Positions 22,098 to 26,787 of a stretch of 26,787 bases of DNA are shown in pieces. The DNA is taken from positions 1 through 26,787 of the forward strand of contig URJN01000001.1 of NCBI GenBank assembly GCA_900548125.1, written 5' to 3'. The position numbers and the translations under genes are program-made. Below the pieces are notes generated by a model. That model made no database searches and was not told the DNA's origin. It was given only the letters and a program-made list of their open reading frames with translations. Numbering within the stretch: position 1 is the first letter of the stretch; the number at the start of each line of letters is the position of its first letter. This DNA is from an uncultured Eubacteriales bacterium. Lineage in GTDB: Bacteria > Bacillota > Clostridia > Christensenellales > Aristaeellaceae.

Positions 22098-22627
22098 TAG
22101 AATCCAAATGCCTCGTAATCCTCCCGCGTAAAGCGGTGATAGGTCAAATGTCCGCCCTCGTCGGCGATGCAGTAGCGATATTCATCCGGTTCGCCGTCCT
22201 CAAACTCGATGAGCCAGTCAAACTCCCCGTTGTGCAGTTCTTCCACCCGCACATGGTCGGAGTGCTTGTGAAACTGCGCCAGCAATTCCTCCATCGTGCA
22301 GCCATGCCGCCCGATTGTGCGGATGAAATCTGCGAGGAAACCGTTCGGATTGGTATGCTCATGCACCCACTGCGCGCCCTGCGGCGGCACGGCAAGACAG
22401 AATCGTTCTCCCTTGCGGCTGACCTCGATTCTGCCCAGTTCCCGTTCGTTCTCTCCTGCGAATTTTTCCAGCGCAGCGGTCATATCTTCCGCGCTCATCT
22501 CTTTTTCCGTCAGCAGGCAAAGGGAAGCAAGCGGATAATACAGCCGAATCGTTTCGCTTCGATAGCCCAGCTTGAGCTGTCCCTCCTGCACCGCGTCCAC
22601 GATGCTCTTTCTGAGTTTGTCAAACAC
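22097..22627 (-). CDS. DUF3877 family protein
   Basis: A 176-residue cytoplasmic protein of unknown function; I recognise it as the DUF3877 family found mainly in Clostridia. Conserved-looking segments include LGYRSETIRLYYPLASL (about 20-36), PQGAQWVHEHTNPNGFL (82-98), GRHGCTMEELLAQFHKHSD (about 106-124) and the end YHRFTREDYEAFGF. No signal peptide or membrane helix. It starts with GTG, supported by AAGGAGGAG about eight bases upstream; no ATG lies near. It follows proS by 146 bases that hold a large stem structure, so co-transcription is uncertain. Confidence 0.8.
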   Translation of the reverse strand: MFDKLRKSIVDAVQEGQLKLGYRSETIRLYYPLASLCLLTEKEMSAEDMTAALEKFAGENERELGRIEVSRKGERFCLAVPPQGAQWVHEHTNPNGFLADFIRTIGRHGCTMEELLAQFHKHSDHVRVEELHNGEFDWLIEFEDGEPDEYRYCIADEGGHLTYHRFTREDYEAFGF

Positions 22628-22674
22628 GTTTTGCTCTCCTCCTTCTTTCGATTCCCCTTGCCATCGTCATGGCT

Positions 22675-22764
22675 CGGTATTGAAACAGGGCTGTTGCCTG
22701 TCCTCTCTCCGACTCAAAGAGCCGGAGAGGACGTCTTTGCGCAACAGCCCCGTTTGTTATACCG
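22675..22764 (-). repeat. Large imperfect palindrome between proS and the DUF3877 gene
   Basis: The ends CGGTAT (22675-22680) and ATACCG (22759-22764) are inverted. Inside are AAAC/GTTT, GGGCTGTTGC (22688-22697) with GCAACAGCCC (22741-22750), and an inner stem CTCTCCG (22705-22711) with CGGAGAG (22723-22729). Together they form a cruciform-like element of about 90 bases. A further small hairpin GCCAT-CGTC-ATGGC is at 22660-22673. It could be the proS terminator (no T-tract is seen) or a mobile MITE-like repeat. The latter would need other genomic copies. Confidence 0.55.
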
Positions 22765-22773
22765 ATGGATTCA

Positions 22774-24216
22774 TCAATAGGCCTTGGCGAAATAGATGAC
22801 CTTCTTGGCAGGCTTGCCGCAGCAGACGCAGGTCTCGCCGATCGGCGTCTGGTCAAACGGCATGCAGCGGGAGGACGCGCCGAAACGATTTTTGATTTCG
22901 TCCTCGCAGGTCTGCTCACCGCACCACATCGCCTTGGCGTAGCCGCCGTTGACCTGCTTCTCCAGTTCTTCCATGTTGTGAACATCGGCGGTATGCTCAT
23001 CGCGGAACGTGCGGGCGATTTCGAACATGTTGTTCTGAACCGCATCGAGCATCGCCTTGATTTCGCCTTCCAAGCCCTCGATGTCCAACGGTGCCTTTTC
23101 AAAGGTATCGCGGCGCACGCTCATGACCTTGCCCTCGGCGAGGTCACGCGGACCGATTTCCACGCGCACCGGCACGCCCTTCAGCTCCCACTCGTTGAAC
23201 TTCCAGCCCGGCGTCACGTTGTCGCGGTCATCGAACTTGACGCGCAGACCAGCGGCAGTCAGCTTGTCCGCAACCGCCTTCGCGCCTTCCAGAACGCCTT
23301 CCTTGTGCGCGGCAACCGGCACAACGACGACCTGAATCGGAGCGATTTTCGGCGGGAGCTTGAGTCCGCGCTCGTCGCCGTGGGTCATGATGATGGCACC
23401 AATCAGACGGGTGCTGACGCCCCAGCTGGTTTCATGCGCATACTTCTGCGTGCCGTCCTTGTCGAGGTACTTGATTTCAAACGGCTCGGAGAAATTCGTG
23501 CCGAAGTTGTGGCTCGTGCCGCTCTGGAGTGCCTTGCCGTCCTGCATCATCGCCTCGACGGAATACGTCGCGCGCGCACCGGCAAACTTTTCCTTCTCGC
23601 TCTTCTGTCCGCAGTAGACCGGAATCGCCAGATTCTGCTCGCAGAAATCGCGGTAAACGTGCAACATCTGCATCGTCTCTTCTTCCGCTTCCTCGGCGGT
23701 CGCGTGAACCGTGTGACCCTCCTGCCAGAGGAACTCGGCGGTGCGCAGGAACGGACGGGTCGTCTTTTCCCAGCGCATGACGGAGCACCACTGGTTGTAT
23801 TTGAGCGGCAGATCGCGCCAGCTCTGCACCCACTTGGCGTACATCGTGCAGAAAATCGTTTCGCTCGTCGGGCGGACAGCCAGACGCTCGGTCAACGGCT
23901 CTGTGCCGCCCTGCGTGACCCACGCCACCTCCGGCGCAAAGCCTTCAACGTGGTCGGCTTCCTTCAGAAGAAGGCTCTCCGGAATGAGCATCGGCATGGA
24001 CACGTTCTGATGACCGGTGCGCTTGAACTCCGCGTCGAGCTGCTGCTGAATCAGCTCCCAAATGCCGTAGCCGTAGGGCTTGATTGCCATGCAGCCGCGG
24101 ACGGGGGTGTAATCCATCAGATCCGCCAGACGCACAACGTCGGTATACCACTGGGAGAAATCCACGTCACGCGGGGTGATGTGCTGAACAAATTCCTGCT
24201 GACTTTTCTTCGCCAT
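22774..24216 (-). CDS. proS: Prolyl-tRNA synthetase, archaeal/eukaryotic-like type without editing insert
   Basis: Charges tRNA-Pro. The 480-residue enzyme is the short class II type (ProS type 3). Catalytic motifs: motif 1 around VSMPMLIPESLLLKEA, motif 2 RWEKTTRPFLRTAEFLWQEGHT, motif 3 HGDERGLKLPPKIAP. The anticodon-binding domain follows, and a C-terminal zinc-binding domain with CGEQTC and CVCC ends FAKAY. It lacks the roughly 180-residue editing insertion of the E. coli type. The start has GAGGA seven bases upstream. Expression is controlled by the upstream proline T-box. Confidence 0.97.
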   Translation of the reverse strand: MAKKSQQEFVQHITPRDVDFSQWYTDVVRLADLMDYTPVRGCMAIKPYGYGIWELIQQQLDAEFKRTGHQNVSMPMLIPESLLLKEADHVEGFAPEVAWVTQGGTEPLTERLAVRPTSETIFCTMYAKWVQSWRDLPLKYNQWCSVMRWEKTTRPFLRTAEFLWQEGHTVHATAEEAEEETMQMLHVYRDFCEQNLAIPVYCGQKSEKEKFAGARATYSVEAMMQDGKALQSGTSHNFGTNFSEPFEIKYLDKDGTQKYAHETSWGVSTRLIGAIIMTHGDERGLKLPPKIAPIQVVVVPVAAHKEGVLEGAKAVADKLTAAGLRVKFDDRDNVTPGWKFNEWELKGVPVRVEIGPRDLAEGKVMSVRRDTFEKAPLDIEGLEGEIKAMLDAVQNNMFEIARTFRDEHTADVHNMEELEKQVNGGYAKAMWCGEQTCEDEIKNRFGASSRCMPFDQTPIGETCVCCGKPAKKVIYFAKAY

Positions 24217-24245
24217 GACTTTTTCCTCACTTTATTCGTGTTATG

Positions 24246-24345
24246 TCCTCTCCGTCTGCCTGCGGCATCCACCTCTCCCAAAGGGCGAGGCAAGTCTCGG
24301 CTCCCCCTCTGGGGGAGCTGTCACGAAGTGACTGAGAGGGCTGGG
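24246..24345 (-). repeat. Tandem-hairpin repeat element in the proS leader
   Basis: Three hairpins in a row: CCTCTCCC-AAA-GGGCGAGG (24272-24290), GCTCCCCC-TCT-GGGGGAGC (24300-24318), and GTCAC-GAA-GTGAC (24320-24332). The middle and last together look like a dispersed repeat I recall from many gut Clostridia genomes; that recollection needs a search. It lies between the T-box terminator and the proS start, inside the transcribed leader. Confidence 0.6.
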
Positions 24346-24351
24346 GGGAAC

Positions 24352-24385
24352 AAAAAACGCCCCGTCCCATCACTGGGACGAAGCG
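24352..24385 (-). terminator. T-box regulatory terminator
   Basis: Minus strand CGCTTCGTCCCA (24385-24374), loop GTGA, TGGGACGGGGCG (24369-24358): a 12-base stem with two G-U pairs, then TTTTTT (24357-24352). The 5' part of the stem competes with the T-box antiterminator at 24394-24406. Confidence 0.85.
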
Positions 24386-24585
24386 CATTGCTTCGCGGTA
24401 CCACCCGGTTTGGCGTCCTCATGACGCCCTGCTCAAGCCCTTATCGCGGGCATACGGCGGCGTTCTTAGCGTCGCAGCTGCTGGGGTTCGGAGCGATGGG
24501 CGTTCTTCCTGCGCAGTCTCTCAGCATCCGACCGCACTCTCTTGAGGACGAAACAGCCCGGCTTTCCCCGTCATCGCCTATTATC
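24352..24585 (-). ncRNA. T-box riboswitch, proline-specific, controlling proS
   Basis: Senses uncharged tRNA-Pro. The conserved T-box GGGTGGTACCGCG is at 24406-24394; its UGGU can pair with the tRNA acceptor end (discriminator A). Stem I begins near 24580 with GATGACGGGGAAAG and includes an AGAGAG bulge. The specifier is in GAACCCCAG (24489-24481), giving CCC, a proline codon, whichever of the two possible registers is used. The terminator follows directly. When uncharged tRNA-Pro binds, the antiterminator forms and proS is transcribed. Confidence 0.9.
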
Positions 24586-24591
24586 ATCGAC

Positions 24592-24620
24592 ATTATAAGC
24601 AAAAATCGGGTTTCTGTCAA
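24592..24620 (-). promoter_or_regulatory. Perfect-consensus proS/T-box promoter
   Basis: Minus strand TTGACA (24620-24615), a 17-base spacer, TATAAT (24597-24592). The start of transcription falls near 24585, at the base of T-box stem I. The -35 starts only six bases beyond the crh stop codon. Confidence 0.85.
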
Positions 24621-24626
24621 GAACGA

Positions 24627-24875
24627 TTATGCGCCCAGCATCCGGCTCAATTCGCAGACCGCCTGTGCCTCGTCCTCGCCCTCCGCAACGATGGTCACAG
24701 CCTGTCCGTCGCTCAGCCCTGCGGAAAGCACGCCCATCAGCGATTTGGCATTGACCGTTACATTCTGCCGCCTGAGCAGAATCCGGCAGGAATAATCGTT
24801 CATTCGGTTGGCAATCTGCGCCGCCTGTTTGGTCATCATATTTTCAGGGATGGAAATTTTAATCGTCAGCTCCAT
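24627..24875 (-). CDS. crh: HPr-like protein lacking the catalytic histidine (Crh-like)
   Basis: An 82-residue HPr-fold protein. Aligned by eye to Bacillus HPr, the GIHARPA active-site stretch is NMMTKQA, so His15 is Met14, Arg17 is Lys16 and Pro18 is Gln17. The regulatory serine is kept: S45 in NAKSLMGVLS matches Ser46. This is the pattern of Crh, which is phosphorylated by HPr kinase on serine and acts with CcpA but cannot carry PTS phosphate. The gene overlaps the whiA 3' end by 17 bases and has GAGGAG six bases from its ATG; whiA-crh is also the Bacillus order. Phosphorylation here is inferred only; no hprK is in the window. Confidence 0.85.
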   Translation of the reverse strand: MELTIKISIPENMMTKQAAQIANRMNDYSCRILLRRQNVTVNAKSLMGVLSAGLSDGQAVTIVAEGEDEAQAVCELSRMLGA

Positions 24876-25833
24876 GGGCTTCTCCTCTCACGGCAGCCTC
24901 TGCCGGTTCCTTTTCTTCAAGCTCCTGTGCCATCGCTTCCAGCTTGCGCAGCCTGTGGTTGATGCCGCTCTTTCCAATCGGCGGCTCGCACATCTGCCCC
25001 AGTTCTTCCAAGGACATCTCCGGATACATCAGCCGTTTTTCCGCCGTTTCCCGCAGGGCAGGCGGCAGGCTTTCCTTTCCGTATGCAGCCATCACGCGCT
25101 CAATCGCCTGCATCTGCCGCGACGCCGCCGTCACCGCGCGCTGCACGTTGGCACTGTCGCAGTTGACGGCGCGGTTGGCGTTGTTGCGCAGCTCCTTGCG
25201 GATGTATGCGTCCTCCATGGCGAACCTCGCGCTCTGCGCGCCGAATATGCTGAGCATATCCGTGATTTCGCTCTGCCCTTTGAGGTAGACCAGCGTCATC
25301 GAGCGTCGCTTTGCCAGATGCGCGTTCAGCGAAAAGCGGGCAATCAGCCTTTGCAGTGCCGCCGCGAAGGATTCATCCTCCAGCACAAACTCCAGATGAT
25401 ATTCCTTCTCCGGGTCGGTCACCGAGCCGCACGCCAGAAACACTCCGCGCAGGAACGACATCCGGCAGCATTTGCGCACCGTGATCTCCCGCGGGACGCC
25501 GCGCCGCTGTCCGACCTCGATTCCGCATCCTTCCAGCACAAACGACGCTTCGCTTCCGCTGATTTCGACGCGGTAGGCGTTTCTGCCGCCCAGCCGTGAG
25601 CGCCTGAGCGTAACCAGCTCCGGCTGAACGTCAAAGACGTCGCGCAGCAGGCGGAACGTGCGCCGCGCAACAGCATTGTTCTCCGTTTCGATGGACAGCC
25701 TCTTTTCGCCGCCGCCGCGATAGATGACCGAGCCGGCAGCCGATACAATGCCGCTCAGCTCCGCAAGCAGACAGCATACGCTGTCCGGCTCAAGCCGGCA
25801 AAGCTCTTCCTTCGTCTGAGATGAATACGACAT
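24859..25833 (-). CDS. whiA: WhiA, sporulation/cell division regulator
   Basis: A DNA-binding protein found across Gram-positive bacteria, linked to cell division and chromosome segregation. The 324 residues carry an N-terminal LAGLIDADG-endonuclease-like fold (about 1-195; RGVFLACGSVTDPEKEYHLEFV is typical) and a C-terminal helix-turn-helix ending in the signature IGKSGINHRLRKLEAMAQEL (about 285-305). A short acidic tail follows. AAAGGA lies ten bases before the ATG. Normally rapZ and glmR precede whiA; here a zinc peptidase gene does, 45 bases upstream with no promoter seen between. Confidence 0.95.
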   Translation of the reverse strand: MSYSSQTKEELCRLEPDSVCCLLAELSGIVSAAGSVIYRGGGEKRLSIETENNAVARRTFRLLRDVFDVQPELVTLRRSRLGGRNAYRVEISGSEASFVLEGCGIEVGQRRGVPREITVRKCCRMSFLRGVFLACGSVTDPEKEYHLEFVLEDESFAAALQRLIARFSLNAHLAKRRSMTLVYLKGQSEITDMLSIFGAQSARFAMEDAYIRKELRNNANRAVNCDSANVQRAVTAASRQMQAIERVMAAYGKESLPPALRETAEKRLMYPEMSLEELGQMCEPPIGKSGINHRLRKLEAMAQELEEKEPAEAAVRGEAHGADD

Positions 25834-25878
25834 AGCGGCGGCATCCTTTCTTTTGAATTCATGCCGTCGGGCGATTCA

Positions 25879-26568
25879 TCAGTCCCTGCGGCGGTTGTTG
25901 CTCGAAAGAAGAATCAGACGCAGCAGCTGCAAAAGTGCCTGAAGCGCAGCGGCAACATACGTCAGCGCAGCGGCGGAAAGCACCGCCTTCACGCCCCTGA
26001 CTTCTTCCTCCGGCAGATAGCTTTCGGAAAGCACGGCGACCGCGCGTCCGGATGCGTTGAATTCCACCGGCAGCGTCACCACATAGAACAGCACCGCCAG
26101 CGCAAAGCAGAGAATACCGATTTCAACCAGCGGCTGCCAGGAGAAGATCAAGCCCAGCATAAACAGCGGAATCGCCGCGCCGGAACCGATATTCGCAATC
26201 GGCACAAGCGTCGAACGGATGCGCAGCGGCGCATAGCTCTGCGCGTCCTGAATGGCATGTCCCGCCTCATGCGCCGCAACGCCGAGCGCGGCGATAGATG
26301 TCGAGCTGTAGACCTCGCTGGACAGGCGGAGTACGCCGTTTTCCGGATCATAATGGTCGGTCAGCTTGCCGCTTATGGCTTCAATACGGACATTCTGACA
26401 GCCGTTTCCGTCCAGAATCTGTCTGGCGATCTGCGCACCCGTCATATGCGTAGAGGAAGGAACCTTGCTCCATTTCGAATACGCCGCGGACACGCGGAAC
26501 TGCGCATACAGCGCGATCAGTGCGCCAATCAAAACCATCCAATACGTCGGATCGTAATACCAGAACAT
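25879..26568 (-). CDS. YugP-type membrane zinc metallopeptidase
   Basis: A 229-residue integral membrane protein of the neutral zinc metallopeptidase family PF04298, represented by B. subtilis YugP. Hydrophobic segments: an N-terminal helix (about 10-27) and two or three after the active site (about 125-160 and 170-190), then a C-terminal one. The zinc motif HEAGH (in VAAHEAGHAIQDAQ) is at about residues 101-105. The ATG at 26568 was preferred over one 27 bases upstream because GGAGGGG lies five bases before it. Substrates are unknown. It probably heads the transcript continuing into whiA and crh. Confidence 0.9.
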   Translation of the reverse strand: MFWYYDPTYWMVLIGALIALYAQFRVSAAYSKWSKVPSSTHMTGAQIARQILDGNGCQNVRIEAISGKLTDHYDPENGVLRLSSEVYSSTSIAALGVAAHEAGHAIQDAQSYAPLRIRSTLVPIANIGSGAAIPLFMLGLIFSWQPLVEIGILCFALAVLFYVVTLPVEFNASGRAVAVLSESYLPEEEVRGVKAVLSAAALTYVAAALQALLQLLRLILLSSNNRRRD

Positions 26569-26613
26569 AATGCCCCTCCATGATTCATCCATCATCGGTA
26601 AGAAAATACAGCA

Positions 26614-26665
26614 AAAGCGGGTATCGAAACCACCCTATCTTTCTATGATCTATGATACCCGCTTT
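26614..26665 (-). other. Long hairpin upstream of the zinc peptidase gene
   Basis: AAAGCGGGTATC (26614-26625) and GATACCCGCTTT (26654-26665) form a perfect 12-base stem around a 28-base loop. On the minus strand the 3' arm is followed by TGCTGTATTTTCTT, so it could be a weak terminator of an upstream gene off the right edge, or a leader structure for the peptidase message. Confidence 0.5.
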
Positions 26666-26787
26666 ATGTCCCCCGCGCAAGAGTTCCTGCGCAAAAACCT
26701 GTTTTCCGCGGTTGATTTGTCATGCAGGATGATATACATCGTCAAAAAAACGGAGCTGTCAAACTTAAACCAAACATTTCAAAAAAG
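26666..26787. other. Right edge, no gene recognised
   Basis: The last 122 bases contain no credible coding frame. On the minus strand a TTGACA is at 26762-26757, but the only TATATC-like -10 is 20 bases away, so a peptidase promoter is possible but weak. A small stem GCGCA/TGCGC lies near 26676-26693. Confidence 0.35.

Noticed and set aside
1..26787. CRISPR arrays, tRNA or rRNA genes, insertion sequences and phage genes.
   Set aside because: None seen: no regularly spaced direct repeats, no transposase or integrase motifs, no tRNA-like clover sequence apart from the T-box.

Overview
The window looks like chromosomal DNA from a GC-rich, Gram-positive-type member of the Clostridia, probably an uncultured gut or rumen lineage. 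The evidence is a T-box leader on proS, a whiA/Crh-like gene pair, zinc-ribbon (C+) S14 and zinc-LID adenylate kinase, DUF1836 and DUF3877 family proteins, and a dispersed hairpin repeat of a kind I recall from gut Clostridia. No 16S gene is present, so a finer placement is guesswork. Almost everything is on the minus strand; the only clear plus-strand gene is feoB.

Region 1 (1-12120): the S10-spc ribosomal protein cluster, read right to left: rpsJ, rplC, rplD, rplW, rplB, rpsS, rplV, rpsC, rplP, rpmC, rpsQ, rplN, rplX, rplE, rpsN, rpsH, rplF, rplR, rpsE, rpmD, rplO, secY, adk, map. Genes are tightly packed (several TAATG or ATGA overlaps, short gaps with strong Shine-Dalgarno sequences). map runs off the left edge. 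One promoter is visible upstream of rpsJ (TTGCAA-N17-TATAAT), preceded by helically phased A-tracts and followed by a leader of about 155 nt with nested hairpins.

Region 2 (12121-16195): about 450 bases with nothing recognised, then a polar amino acid ABC transporter operon in the order ATPase, substrate-binding protein, permease, permease, with its own promoter and a terminator.

Region 3 (16152-18730): two envelope genes. A membrane protein with a cytoplasmic zinc ribbon and an external peptidoglycan-binding domain is followed, beyond a strong intrinsic terminator, by a secreted L,D-transpeptidase that carries an unusual C-terminal Cys/His cluster.

Region 4 (18780-22097): a DUF1836 regulator-like gene and a fused FeoA-FeoB ferrous iron transporter, divergently transcribed from back-to-back promoters. 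A perfect 38-base palindrome separates feoB from the convergent DUF3877 gene.

Region 5 (22097-26787): minus-strand genes for a YugP-type membrane zinc peptidase, WhiA, an HPr-like protein that lacks the catalytic histidine (Crh-like), then a proline T-box, proS (archaeal/eukaryotic-type ProRS) and a DUF3877 protein. The consensus proS promoter starts a few bases after the crh stop codon with no terminator between, so the T-box may control both proS and read-through from the upstream operon. I did not find a clearly new defence or mobile system. The most interesting points are the split cell-wall pair, the feoB/DUF1836 divergent control region, the S10 leader and the crh/T-box junction.
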